A DNA stretch of 64,000 nt from Streptomyces sp. KL109B (GCF_030766935.1 NZ_JASERL010000008.1:354356-418355), one strand, 5' to 3'. Counted from the stretch's first letter, positions 1 through 8,412 are shown. Translations and numbers: made by a program. Notes: generated from the sequence alone by a model not told the origin.

Positions 1-603
1 GTCGGCGGCCGCGTACCGGGCCTGGAGGTTGGCGGAGGAGGCCGCGCCGAACCCCATCAGGCCGATGAGCAGCAGCGGAAAGTTCCCGATCGCCGCGGCG
101 ACGACGCTCACCACGGCGCCCAACGTGCCGATCAGATAGGCCAGTACGAGGCCGGCGCGCCGCCCGCGGGCATTCATGAGCGAGGCCAACGGCATCGACA
201 GGACCGCGGACCCCACGACGCTCGCCGTGGACGCGAGCCCGGAGAGCGCCTCGTCCCCGCTGACCTTCTTGGCGAGCACGGCGGCCAGCGCGACGCCGGT
301 GGCGGTACCGAGCCCGCCGAGTATCTGCGAGGCGACGAGCACGCGCTGCGTACGCCGCTGCAGGGCCCCGGTCTCCGGCGCGGGTCCGGACCCCGTGTCC
401 CGCCCGATGCCGCCGCCGCGTCCGAGGGCCTCGGCGAGGCCGATGTTCCCCACGCAGTCGCTGCCCGCGGCAGGCCCGTCGCTCTCGGCCGACTCACCGC
501 CCTCGTCCGGCCCTCGGCTCTCGGCAGGCCCGCCGTCCACCGCGCGCCGGCTTGGCGCCGAGGCGTCCTTCGGCCGCCCGATCCGCCCCTCATCCGTGCT
601 CAA
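1..603 (-). CDS. MFS transporter, N-terminal part (runs off the window)
   Basis: Only the first 201 codons are present; the gene continues past base 1. After about 90 hydrophilic, Gly/Ser/Pro/Asp-rich residues come hydrophobic helices separated by short basic loops, including NARGRRAG between helices 2 and 3, the typical position of the conserved MFS loop. This identifies a major facilitator superfamily permease; no substrate can be assigned. The start taken is a TTG at 603 (MSTDEGRIGRP...) because no ATG or GTG lies in frame just upstream; the disordered N-terminus is unusually long for an MFS protein, so an internal start closer to the first helix is possible. It lies downstream of ogt on the same strand, 71 bp away. 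Confidence 0.7.
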   Translation of the reverse strand, partial: MSTDEGRIGRPKDASAPSRRAVDGGPAESRGPDEGGESAESDGPAAGSDCVGNIGLAEALGRGGGIGRDTGSGPAPETGALQRRTQRVLVASQILGGLGTATGVALAAVLAKKVSGDEALSGLASTASVVGSAVLSMPLASLMNARGRRAGLVLAYLIGTLGAVVSVVAAAIGNFPLLLIGLMGFGAASSANLQARYAAAD

Positions 604-674
604 CGCACAACCCCCGCCCCTGTGAACCCCACGGCATCAGCGGACCCCGCAGGTCCGCCCCGCCCAGGACCGTC

Positions 675-1262
675 TCAGAACAACGGCTCTGGCAACACCC
701 CTTCCAGCGCGAGCAACTTCCGCTTCGTCTCCAGGCCGCCCCCGAAGCCGCCGATCCCGCCGTCGCGCTCCACGACCCGATGGCACGGCACCACGACCGG
801 CAGCGGATTCGACCCCATCGCCATGCCCACGGCCTGCGCGGCGCCCGGCTGCCCGACCCGGCGGGCCAGATCCCCGTACCCGGCGACCGCCCCGTACGGC
901 ACCCCGGCGGCCAGCTCGCGCAGCACCTCCCGGTTGAACCCGGTGATCAGCGACCAGTCGAGCGGCAGCTCGAAGTCGCGCCGCCGCCCGGCGAAGTACT
1001 CGGCGAGCTGCCGTATCGCCTCGGCGAGCAGCGGGGAGTCGGGCGCCTCGACCGGCGCGGCTCCGAGCCGGGCCGCGAGTCGGTCCAGCGCCTTGTCCCG
1101 CACCGCGTCGGTGGCGTGGAAGACCACGTTCACCAGACCGGTGTCCGTCGCGGCGAGCAGCAGCGGCCCGATGTCGACGCTGCCGCCGCCGCTGCGCACG
1201 ACGGCCCACACGGCCTGCCGCGGCGCGGCGGGGGTGCTTTCGCTCAGCTCAGTGGCGTTCAT
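675..1262 (-). CDS. ogt: Methylated-DNA--protein-cysteine methyltransferase
   Basis: A suicide repair protein that moves the alkyl group from O6-alkylguanine (or O4-alkylthymine) to its own cysteine. It has 195 residues, the usual single-domain length, with the active-site motif PCHRV at 159-163 (Cys160 nucleophile) and the upstream DNA-binding helix region (FNREVLRELAAGVPYG, 109-124). An in-frame start ten codons further upstream exists, but ATG 1262 is preferred: it sits exactly 7 nt after the -10 element of a DNA-damage promoter and has no Shine-Dalgarno, so the message would be leaderless. It is close to uvrB and shares that promoter type. Family assignment is secure; the regulation is inferred from the sequence motif. 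Confidence 0.93.
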   Translation of the reverse strand: MNATELSESTPAAPRQAVWAVVRSGGGSVDIGPLLLAATDTGLVNVVFHATDAVRDKALDRLAARLGAAPVEAPDSPLLAEAIRQLAEYFAGRRRDFELPLDWSLITGFNREVLRELAAGVPYGAVAGYGDLARRVGQPGAAQAVGMAMGSNPLPVVVPCHRVVERDGGIGGFGGGLETKRKLLALEGVLPEPLF

Positions 1263-1269
1263 GCCGACC

Positions 1270-1292
1270 AAGCTACGGCCTGCCACTGACAA
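1270..1292 (-). promoter_or_regulatory. DNA-damage-type promoter of ogt
   Basis: On the minus strand TTGTCAGTG (1292-1284), 8 bp, then TAGCTT (1275-1270), then 7 nt to ATG. This matches the RecA-independent (PafBC-type) damage promoter known from mycobacteria and streptomycetes, with the same spacing as the uvrB and uvrC copies in this window. Confidence 0.7.
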
Positions 1293-1338
1293 CGGCCCCG
1301 ACCAGCGAAAACACCCGGTCCTGTCAGCCGTGGACGGC

Positions 1339-2214
1339 TCAGCCGCGGACGGCCGACCGGACGACGTCGGGGGCGTTGCTGATGATCCCGTCGACGCCGT
1401 AGCCGGCCACCCGCTGGGCGCTCGCCGCGTCGTTGACGGTCCAGGCCAGGGTCTGGAGCCGCTTGCCGTGCGGGCCCTTGAGCTTGTGCACCGCGTCGAC
1501 GTAGTCCGACGTGAGCGTCGTGTACGACGGGTTGATCTGGTCGGCGAACTTCGCGTACGCGCGCAGATCGGAGACGGCGGGCTTGCCGAGGAAGCCCGTC
1601 TTGATGTCCGGGCGCCGCTGGTGCACCGTCCGCACGCTGTCCGCGTTGAAGCTCTGGACGATCAGCCGGTTCTTGACGTGCCGGTGGTCCAGCCAGCCCT
1701 CGGTGAGCAGCTGGCCCAGGATCTGGTCCTCGATGCCCGGGTACAGCTCGGGCGCCTTGACCTCCATGAGCAGCTTCTGGTGGTTGCGCTCGACGCGCCG
1801 CAGGTAGTCGTGGAGTGTCGGGATCCGCGCGCCCGCGAACTCGGCGCCCTTCCAGCCGCCCGCGTCCAGCTTGGCGATCTCGGCCGAGGTGAAGTCCGCC
1901 ACGTTCCACGGCGCGCGGTCGGGATACACCTGCTCGACGTTGGTGGTGCGCGCCAGCGTGGTGTCGTGGATGACGACCAGGGCGCCGTCCTTGGTGCGCT
2001 GCACGTCGTTCTCGACCCAGGTGACCCCCAGGTCGTGTGCCTTGTCGACGGCTGCAAGGGTGTTCTCGGGGGCGTAGGCGGAGGCCCCGCGGTGGGCGAC
2101 GACCACGGTTCTGTTGTGTGCGGTGGCGGCCTGTGCGGCGGTGGGCAGGACCAGGACACCGATGACGACGGAGGCCGCCACTGAGGTCAGGGCGGTTGCT
2201 GCGCGTACGTACAC
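1339..2214 (-). CDS. Secreted glycerophosphodiester phosphodiesterase
   Basis: Hydrolyses glycerophosphodiesters from deacylated phospholipids to glycerol-3-phosphate plus an alcohol, outside the membrane. The 291-residue protein has a classical signal peptide (residues 1 to about 30, hydrophobic core SVAASVVIGVLVLPTAAQA) and the GDPD signature: HRGASAYAPENT at 41-52, WVENDVQRTKDG at 67-78 (metal ligands Glu68 and Asp70) and general acid/base His83 in VIHDTTL. TIM-barrel size is normal. It stands alone, divergent from the MHYT gene across 280 bp. A phosphate-starvation (PhoP) site would make sense for such a gene, but no convincing PHO box was found. Confidence 0.88.
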   Translation of the reverse strand: MYVRAATALTSVAASVVIGVLVLPTAAQAATAHNRTVVVAHRGASAYAPENTLAAVDKAHDLGVTWVENDVQRTKDGALVVIHDTTLARTTNVEQVYPDRAPWNVADFTSAEIAKLDAGGWKGAEFAGARIPTLHDYLRRVERNHQKLLMEVKAPELYPGIEDQILGQLLTEGWLDHRHVKNRLIVQSFNADSVRTVHQRRPDIKTGFLGKPAVSDLRAYAKFADQINPSYTTLTSDYVDAVHKLKGPHGKRLQTLAWTVNDAASAQRVAGYGVDGIISNAPDVVRSAVRG

Positions 2215-2495
2215 GTGTGCTCCTCATGCGTCGTTTGTTCACGGACTGTATGAGGTTGACACCGGAGAGCGAACAAAAAGTAGGCGCAGGATGGTCATGA
2301 GTTGAACGGATTCGCCCGCCTGCGGCCGACCCCAGTGTTGGGGGCTGGGCTTCTTTGCCGGAAAATCGTTCGAGCGTTCCCGCGTGCGCTTTAATCTCTG
2401 CCTCAACCGCGGCCGCTCCGGCCGCCGTGCGCGAGCCGCGCGCGAGGGGACGAGCTGCACATCTCACGGAAAAACAGGCGGAAGGGCTGCCACCT

Positions 2496-3347
2496 ATGCA
2501 GGGCTCGGTCGACGGCTTCAGTTACGGGCTCGTCACCCCGGTGGTGGCGTATGTCATGGCCTGTCTCGGAGGGGCCCTGGGGCTGCGCTGCACCACCAGA
2601 TCCCTGCTCGTCGCCAACACCTGGCGGGTGGGCTGGCTCGCGCTGGGCTCCGCCGCGATCGGCTCCGGCATCTGGACGATGCACTTCATCGCGATGATGG
2701 GCTTCAGCGTGAAGGGCATGCCGATCCGCTACGACCCGACGACCACCTTCGCGAGTCTCGGTCTGGCCATCGTGATGGTCGGCATCGGCGTCTTCATCGT
2801 CGGCTACAAGGGCGCGACCGGCACCGCTCTGTTCACCGGAGGCACCATTACGGGCCTCGGAGTGGCGTCAATGCACTACCTGGGAATGGCTGGAATGCGT
2901 CTTCACGGGACGATCAGCTACAGCACGTTCACCGTCACCGCCTCCGTGGTGATCGCCATGGTGGCCGCGACCGCCGCACTGTGGGCCGCCGTCCAGGTGC
3001 GCGGCATCATGTGGAGCCTCGGCGCGAGTCTGATCATGGGCCTCGCCGTCTCGGGCATGCACTACATGGCGATGGCGGGCGTCAGCGTCCATGTGCACAC
3101 CGATCCCGTCGGCTCTCCCGGCGGGGACTCGGCCGCCTCCCTCCTCGCCCCCATGCTGATCGGCCCGCTGAGCTTCCTGCTCCTCGCCGGTGTGGTCGTC
3201 ATGTTCGACCCGATGCTGGTCACGGGCCGCCCCGACTGGCGCGACGCCCGGGCCGCGCAGGACCGGCTCGGCACCCCGGCGCCGACCGTCAAGCGCCTGC
3301 GCCGCCCCCTGGGCCGGCAGGCCCCGCGCGCCCCGCAGGACTGGTGA
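2496..3347 (+). CDS. MHYT-domain integral membrane sensor protein
   Basis: A 283-residue membrane protein of about seven helices carrying three copies of the MHYT motif near helix ends: TMHF at 61-64, SMHY at 125-128 and GMHY at 187-190. The Met/His residues are proposed in this family to bind a metal (copper) and sense O2, CO or NO; that is family knowledge, not shown here. There is no GGDEF, EAL or kinase output domain; a basic cytoplasmic tail of about 50 residues ends the protein. ATG 2496 is chosen over the longer frame from 2355 because GAAGGG lies just upstream and the protein then begins at the first helix. It is followed 73 bp later by uvrB, which has its own promoter. Confidence 0.85.
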   Translation: MQGSVDGFSYGLVTPVVAYVMACLGGALGLRCTTRSLLVANTWRVGWLALGSAAIGSGIWTMHFIAMMGFSVKGMPIRYDPTTTFASLGLAIVMVGIGVFIVGYKGATGTALFTGGTITGLGVASMHYLGMAGMRLHGTISYSTFTVTASVVIAMVAATAALWAAVQVRGIMWSLGASLIMGLAVSGMHYMAMAGVSVHVHTDPVGSPGGDSAASLLAPMLIGPLSFLLLAGVVVMFDPMLVTGRPDWRDARAAQDRLGTPAPTVKRLRRPLGRQAPRAPQDW

Positions 3348-3390
3348 CCGGGAGCCCCCGAGGGCCGGTCCGGCAGTGGTTCGGGCCCGG

Positions 3391-3413
3391 TTGTCAGTGG
3401 TGGGTCGTACGGT
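3391..3413 (+). promoter_or_regulatory. DNA-damage-type promoter of uvrB
   Basis: TTGTCAGTG (3391-3399), 8 bp, TACGGT (3408-3413), then 7 nt to the uvrB ATG at 3421. No Shine-Dalgarno sits between, so a leaderless transcript is predicted. Confidence 0.72.
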
Positions 3414-3420
3414 TGGTTCC

Positions 3421-5562
3421 ATGCGGCCCGTATCCAAGATCGAACGCACGGTGGCGCCCTTCGAGGTCGTCAGCCCGTACCAGCCCAGCGGTGACCAGCC
3501 CGCGGCCATCGCCGAGCTGGAGAAGCGCATCACCGGGGGCGAGAAGGACGTCGTCCTGCTCGGCGCGACCGGCACCGGCAAGTCCGCCACCACCGCGTGG
3601 ATGATCGAGAAGCTCCAGCGCCCCACGCTCGTGATGGCGCCGAACAAGACGCTGGCCGCCCAGCTGGCGAACGAGTTCCGCGAGCTGCTGCCGAACAACG
3701 CGGTCGAGTACTTCGTCTCGTACTACGACTACTACCAACCCGAGGCGTACGTTCCGCAGTCGGACACGTACATCGAGAAGGACTCCTCGATCAACGAGGA
3801 GGTGGAGCGCCTGCGGCACTCCGCGACGAACTCACTGCTGACCCGCAGGGACGTCGTCGTGGTCGCCTCCGTCTCCTGCATCTACGGCCTCGGCACCCCG
3901 CAGGAGTATGTGGACCGCATGGTCCCCCTGAAGGTCGGCGACGAGATCGACCGCGACGACCTGCTGCGCCGCTTCGTCGACATCCAGTACACGCGCAACG
4001 ACGTGGCGTTCCAGCGCGGCACCTTCCGGGTCCGCGGCGACACCATCGAGATCTTCCCCGTCTACGAAGAGCTCGCGGTCCGCATCGAGATGTTCGGCGA
4101 CGAGATCGAATCGCTCTCCACGCTCCACCCCCTCACCGGCGAGGTCATCAGCGACGACGAGTCGCTGTACATCTTCCCGGCGACGCACTACGTGGCGGGC
4201 CCCGAGCGCCTGGAGCGCGCGGCCAACGACATCGAGAAGGAGCTGGAGGAGCGCCTCGCCGAACTGGAGAAGCAGGGCAAGATGCTGGAGGCCCAGCGCC
4301 TGCGCATGCGCACCACGTACGACCTGGAGATGCTCCGCCAGATCGGCTCCTGCTCCGGCGTCGAGAACTACTCGATGCACTTCGACGGCCGCGAGCCCGG
4401 CTCCCCGCCGAACACGCTGCTCGACTACTTCCCGGACGACTTCCTGCTCGTCATCGACGAGTCGCACAACACCGTGCCGCAGATCGGCGCCATGTACGAG
4501 GGCGACGCCTCCCGTAAGCGCACCCTCGTGGACCACGGCTTCCGGCTGCCCTCCGCGCTCGACAACCGCCCCCTGAAGTGGGAGGAGTTCCAGGAGCGCA
4601 TCGGCCAGACCGTCTACCTGTCCGCGACCCCGGGCAAGTACGAGCTCTCGCGTGCGGACGGCTACGTGGAGCAGATCATCCGCCCCACAGGACTCGTCGA
4701 CCCGGAGGTCGTCGTGAAGCCCACCGAGGGGCAGATCGACGACCTGGTGCACGAGATCCGTACGCGCACCGAGAAGGACGAGCGCGTCCTGGTCACCACA
4801 CTCACCAAGAAGATGGCCGAGGACCTCACGGACTACTTCGTCGAGCTCGGCATCCAGGTGCGCTACCTGCACAGCGACGTCGACACGCTGCGCCGTGTGG
4901 AGCTCCTTCGCGAGCTGCGCGCGGGCGAGTTCGACGTCCTGGTCGGCATCAACCTGCTGCGTGAGGGCCTCGACCTTCCCGAGGTCTCCCTGGTCGCGAT
5001 CCTCGACGCCGACAAGGAGGGCTTCCTGCGCTCCGGCACGGCCCTGATCCAGACGATCGGCCGCGCGGCGCGCAATGTGTCGGGCCAGGTCCACATGTAC
5101 GCCGACAAGATCACCCCGGCGATGGAGAAGTCCATCGAGGAGACCAACCGCCGCCGGGAGAAGCAGATCGCCTACAACGAGGCGAACGGGATCGACCCCC
5201 AGCCCCTCCGCAAGAAGATCAACGACATCGTGGCGTCCATCGCGCGCGAGGACGTCGACACGGAGGCGCTGCTCGGCACCGGATACCGCAAGGGCGGCAA
5301 GGACGGGAAGGGCGCCAAGGCCCCCGTGCCGTCGGCAGGCAAGGCGGAGAAGGCACCGGCCAAGAAGAAGCGCGGAAAGGCCGACGAGACGGTTCCCACC
5401 GACCGCCCCGCGGCCGAACTGTCCGAGCAGATCGAGGAGTTGACCGAGCGGATGCGGGCGGCCGCCGCGGACCTCCAGTTCGAGGTCGCGGCACGGCTGC
5501 GCGACGAGGTGTCGGAGATGAAGAAGGAACTGCGGCAGATGAAGGAGGCAGGCATCGCCTGA
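3421..5562 (+). CDS. uvrB: UvrABC system protein B (excision nuclease helicase subunit)
   Basis: Damage-verifying helicase of nucleotide excision repair; loaded by UvrA2, it holds the damaged strand and recruits UvrC. The 713 residues include Walker A GATGTGKS (48-55), the Tyr-rich beta-hairpin SYYDYYQPEAY that clamps DNA, the Walker B box VIDESH, helicase motif VI (QTIGRAARN) and a C-terminal UVR motif for UvrC contact. It is some 40 residues longer than the E. coli protein, mostly from a Lys/Ala/Gly-rich linker (about 618-655) before the UVR motif. The start ATG at 3421 follows a damage promoter with leaderless geometry. uvrA and uvrC are in the same window but not in the same operon. Confidence 0.97.
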   Translation: MRPVSKIERTVAPFEVVSPYQPSGDQPAAIAELEKRITGGEKDVVLLGATGTGKSATTAWMIEKLQRPTLVMAPNKTLAAQLANEFRELLPNNAVEYFVSYYDYYQPEAYVPQSDTYIEKDSSINEEVERLRHSATNSLLTRRDVVVVASVSCIYGLGTPQEYVDRMVPLKVGDEIDRDDLLRRFVDIQYTRNDVAFQRGTFRVRGDTIEIFPVYEELAVRIEMFGDEIESLSTLHPLTGEVISDDESLYIFPATHYVAGPERLERAANDIEKELEERLAELEKQGKMLEAQRLRMRTTYDLEMLRQIGSCSGVENYSMHFDGREPGSPPNTLLDYFPDDFLLVIDESHNTVPQIGAMYEGDASRKRTLVDHGFRLPSALDNRPLKWEEFQERIGQTVYLSATPGKYELSRADGYVEQIIRPTGLVDPEVVVKPTEGQIDDLVHEIRTRTEKDERVLVTTLTKKMAEDLTDYFVELGIQVRYLHSDVDTLRRVELLRELRAGEFDVLVGINLLREGLDLPEVSLVAILDADKEGFLRSGTALIQTIGRAARNVSGQVHMYADKITPAMEKSIEETNRRREKQIAYNEANGIDPQPLRKKINDIVASIAREDVDTEALLGTGYRKGGKDGKGAKAPVPSAGKAEKAPAKKKRGKADETVPTDRPAAELSEQIEELTERMRAAAADLQFEVAARLRDEVSEMKKELRQMKEAGIA

Positions 5563-5573
5563 CCTGCCACGAC

Positions 5574-5621
5574 GGGCGGGGTACCGGGAGCGTGTTGCAA
5601 CACCGCCACAAAACCCCGCCC
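5574..5621 (+). terminator. Probable terminator after uvrB
   Basis: GGGCGGGGT (5574-5582) pairs with ACCCCGCCC (5613-5621), enclosing a second palindrome GTGTTGCAACAC. There is no U-tract, as is usual in streptomycetes. It lies directly before the next promoter. Confidence 0.5.
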
Positions 5622-5633
5622 GCGGTGGCGGCG

Positions 5634-5656
5634 CTGTCAGTGCAGCCCTCTAGGGT
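5634..5656 (+). promoter_or_regulatory. DNA-damage-type promoter of the TerD gene
   Basis: CTGTCAGTG (5634-5642), 8 bp, TAGGGT (5651-5656). The -10 is a perfect match. The first codon is 57 bp further, leaving room for a normal leader, unlike ogt, uvrB and uvrC. Confidence 0.68.
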
Positions 5657-5713
5657 TTGGGCCAACCGCGCGTACACCGCGGCAACAGGGGACGGTTCGA
5701 GAGGGGACAGCAC

Positions 5714-6292
5714 GTGGGCATCGACTTGACCAAGGGTCAGGCCATCAGCCTGGAGAAGCAGGGCGGGGGATCCCTCACCGCCGTACGGATGGGGCTCGGC
5801 TGGCAGGCGGCCCCGCGGCGCGGCCTGTTCGGCACCCGCACGCGCGAGGTCGACCTCGACGCGTCAGCGGTCCTCTTCGCGGACAAGCAGCCCGTCGACG
5901 TGGTCTTCTTCCGCCACCTCGTCAGCGACGACGGCTCGGTGCGGCACACCGGGGACAACCTGGTCGGCGGCGCGGGACAGGGCGGCGACGACGAGTCGAT
6001 CCTCGTCGACCTGGAGCGCGTCCCGGTCCACATCGACCAGATCGTCTTCACGGTCAACTCCTTCACGGGACAGACCTTCCAGGAAGTGCAGAACGCGTTC
6101 TGCCGCCTGGTCGACGAGACGACGGGCCAGGAACTCGCCCGCTACACGCTCGACGGCGGCGGCCAGTACACGGCGCAGATCATGGCCAAGGTGCACCGGG
6201 CGGGCAGCGGCTGGAAGATGACGGCCCTGGGCGCGGCGGCCAACGGCCGCACGTTCCAGGACCTGATGCCCTCGATCCTGCCCGGCCTGTAG
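5714..6292 (+). CDS. TerD-family calcium-binding stress protein
   Basis: A single TerD domain (192 residues, the normal length). Members are cytoplasmic beta-sandwich proteins that bind calcium and occur in tellurite/stress (ter) clusters; in Streptomyces several paralogues exist and some influence differentiation. Visible signatures are the N-terminal GIDLTKGQAISL, the acidic Ca-binding stretch HTGDNLVGGAGQGGDDESI and the late motif WKMTALG. GTG 5714 is chosen since the TerD fold begins at once and GAGAGGGGAC precedes it. The next gene follows after 10 bp and also begins with a TerD-like domain, so the two are probably cotranscribed from the damage-type promoter upstream. Confidence 0.9.
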   Translation: MGIDLTKGQAISLEKQGGGSLTAVRMGLGWQAAPRRGLFGTRTREVDLDASAVLFADKQPVDVVFFRHLVSDDGSVRHTGDNLVGGAGQGGDDESILVDLERVPVHIDQIVFTVNSFTGQTFQEVQNAFCRLVDETTGQELARYTLDGGGQYTAQIMAKVHRAGSGWKMTALGAAANGRTFQDLMPSILPGL

Positions 6293-6302
6293 CGGACCCA
6301 CG

Positions 6303-8180
6303 ATGGCGGCCGAACTGGTGAGGGGGCAGAACCACCCCCTCACCCAGACCTGTCTGGAGATCCGTGTGTCGGCCGGCCACCCGGTCGTCGCGGGCGCCAC
6401 GCTCGCCGACGACCGGGGTGCCGTGCGGGCCACCGACCGGATCGCCCACCCCGGCGCGCCCACGCTGCCGGGCCTCGAAGTCCCGCGTCTGGCCGCGGCC
6501 GACCACCGCCTGGCCGTCGACCTGGACGCGATGCCGCACGACGTGCACCGCGTCGCCGTGCTGCTCGCGCTGCCCGTGGGCGGCGGTGGCCCGGTCAGGT
6601 TCGGCGCGGCGGCGGCCCCGTTCCTCGCTGTCACCGGGCCTGACGGCACGGAGCAGGCCAGCTACACGATCACCGACCTCGACACCGAGTCGGCCGTCGT
6701 CGCCCTGGAGCTGTACCGCAGGCAGGGCGCCTGGAAGGTGCGCGCCGTCGGCCAGGGCTACGCCGAGGGCCTCGCCGCGCTCCTCGCCGACCAGGGCCTG
6801 CCGGACGCGCAGGCCGTCGCGGGCGCCATCCACGACGCCGTCTCCGATGGCCGTGACCGCGCGGCGACACCTTCCTCGCGTACGAGCGACGAGACCCACG
6901 TCCGCGCGGCGGCCACGGCGGGCCACGCCTCCGGCGCCCTGCCGCCCACGACCCCGTCGCCGCCCGCCTCGCCGCCCGGCGGCCCCGTCGACTACACGCA
7001 CCCCGGCCGCAGGCAGCCCCCGCCGTCCGCACCGGCCCAGCGGCCCGCGCCACCGGTCGCAGGGGACGCGACGGGCTGGACCCCCGAGGAGCGGCTCTAC
7101 AACCAGGTGTGGGGCATGTTCGAGGACCTGGCCCGCACCACGGCCGCGTACCGGGGTGCCGTGGAGTTCGCCGACTCCCGCCTGGAGCAGGAGCTCGACC
7201 AGGCACTCTCCGATCCGCGCGGCCGCCTCGGCGGAGCCGGCGACGCCGCGCGCGAGGCCGCCCGCGCCAAGCACGGCGACCTCGTCGACCGCGCGCGGGA
7301 GGCGCTCGACCGGGACCTGGCGCAGCTCACCGCCGAGGCCGAGGTCGTCGACCCCGCGCTCCCGGCGGCGTACGCGGGCTGGGACAGCCCCTGCTGGCAC
7401 GCCTACCGCAGCCCCTCGGAGCCCGCCATGGCCGTCCGCATCGGGGAGCTGAGCCTGCCCGAGAGCGAAAGCGTGGGGCTGCGCGTCCCCATGCTCGTAC
7501 GGCTGCCGCTGGAGCGCGGACTGTGGATCGACGCGGGGGCCTCCGCCGCCGACAGCCTCACCGACGCCGACGCACTACGCGCGCGTGCCGCCCACACCGC
7601 CGTCCTCCATGCGGCGCGGCTGCTCGCGGCGTACCCGGCGGGCGAGTTCAGCGTCCACGTCATCGACCCGGCGGGTGCCGCGGCGGGCGCGCTCGCCCCG
7701 CTCGTGGACGCGGGCGTGCTCGCCGGGCCTCCGGCCGGGGGAGCGGCGGGCGTCGCGGAGACGCTGACGCGCCTGACCGAGCGCGTGGACCTCGTCCAGA
7801 TGGCCGTCCGCGCGGGCGCGGCCGACGCGCTGCCGGCGGACCTGGACGTCGCCGAGCAGCTTCTGATCGTGCACGACTTCCCGCACGGCTTCGACGACCG
7901 GTCCATCACCAGGCTGCGCTATCTGGCGGACGAAGGGCCGCGGGTCGGCGTGCATCTGATGCTCGTCGCCGACCGCGAGGACGCCGCCGAGTACGGGCCG
8001 CTGCTCGATCCGCTGTGGCGCGCGCTGCTGCGCCTCACGCCGGTGCCCGACGACCACCTGGCCGACCCCTGGGTGGGGCACGCGTGGACGTACGAGCCGT
8101 CGCTGGTCCCGCAGGGCAGCGGAATCCTCCGGGACGTGCTCGCGGAGGTGGCGGAAGCCCGTCGGGAGAGAGGCCTTTGA
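6303..8180 (+). CDS. TerD-like domain fused to a large uncharacterised C-terminal region
   Basis: A 625-residue protein. Residues 1 to about 165 look like a diverged TerD domain (QTCLEIRVSAGHPVV..., GPDGTEQASYTITDLDTESAVVALELYRRQGAWKVRAVGQG), with the acidic Ca-binding loop reduced. A Pro/Thr-rich linker (about 185-250) leads to an alpha-helical segment (255-345, charged, possible coiled coil) and a C-terminal alpha/beta region (350-625) with stretches such as LLIVHDFPHGF and VGVHLMLVADREDA that look like the Walker-B strand and following strand of FtsK/SpoIIIE-type ATPases. No Walker A motif is present, so any ATPase ancestry is degenerate. Position 10 bp after the TerD gene suggests a joint role. 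Function unknown. Confidence 0.8.
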   Translation: MAAELVRGQNHPLTQTCLEIRVSAGHPVVAGATLADDRGAVRATDRIAHPGAPTLPGLEVPRLAAADHRLAVDLDAMPHDVHRVAVLLALPVGGGGPVRFGAAAAPFLAVTGPDGTEQASYTITDLDTESAVVALELYRRQGAWKVRAVGQGYAEGLAALLADQGLPDAQAVAGAIHDAVSDGRDRAATPSSRTSDETHVRAAATAGHASGALPPTTPSPPASPPGGPVDYTHPGRRQPPPSAPAQRPAPPVAGDATGWTPEERLYNQVWGMFEDLARTTAAYRGAVEFADSRLEQELDQALSDPRGRLGGAGDAAREAARAKHGDLVDRAREALDRDLAQLTAEAEVVDPALPAAYAGWDSPCWHAYRSPSEPAMAVRIGELSLPESESVGLRVPMLVRLPLERGLWIDAGASAADSLTDADALRARAAHTAVLHAARLLAAYPAGEFSVHVIDPAGAAAGALAPLVDAGVLAGPPAGGAAGVAETLTRLTERVDLVQMAVRAGAADALPADLDVAEQLLIVHDFPHGFDDRSITRLRYLADEGPRVGVHLMLVADREDAAEYGPLLDPLWRALLRLTPVPDDHLADPWVGHAWTYEPSLVPQGSGILRDVLAEVAEARRERGL

Positions 8181-8249
8181 CCTGCGAACTTGGTGACTTT
8201 TTTACCTTTCCCTTTACCTTTCATGGGTGTTTCGAGTACGCTCCTTGAC

Positions 8250-8366
8250 GCGGAGGGGAGTATTCCAACGCGGCGTTCCCGTCAGTACGGACACAGGCCC
8301 TGTGCCTGCGATCCCGGGGCGTCGGCCCGAGGCGCGCTCAGGCGCTCGGGTGGAAGAGACCTCCGG
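8250..8366 (+). ncRNA. Probable yybP-ykoY manganese riboswitch upstream of TerC-family gene
   Basis: CGGAGG at 8251-8256 can pair with CCTCCG at 8360-8365, closing a leader of about 115 nt. The 5' side continues straight into GGAGTA (8257-8262) and the 3' side is preceded by AAGAGA, the arrangement of the yybP-ykoY Mn2+ aptamer (GGGGAGUA ... AAGACC). Internal hairpins are ACAGG/CCTGT (near 8292-8302) and CCCGAG (8326-8331)/CTCGGG (8345-8350). This class is well known upstream of TerC-family Mn exporters, which is exactly the gene that follows 47 nt later. Not checked with a covariance model. Confidence 0.62.
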
Positions 8367-8412
8367 CAGCGACGACGCTGATCAGTAGCCGTACGACGCC
8401 GGAGGCGCAGTA

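Noticed and set aside
2215..2290. PHO box for the glycerophosphodiesterase
   Set aside because: GTTC-type half-sites exist but not with the 11-bp spacing of Streptomyces PhoP direct repeats.
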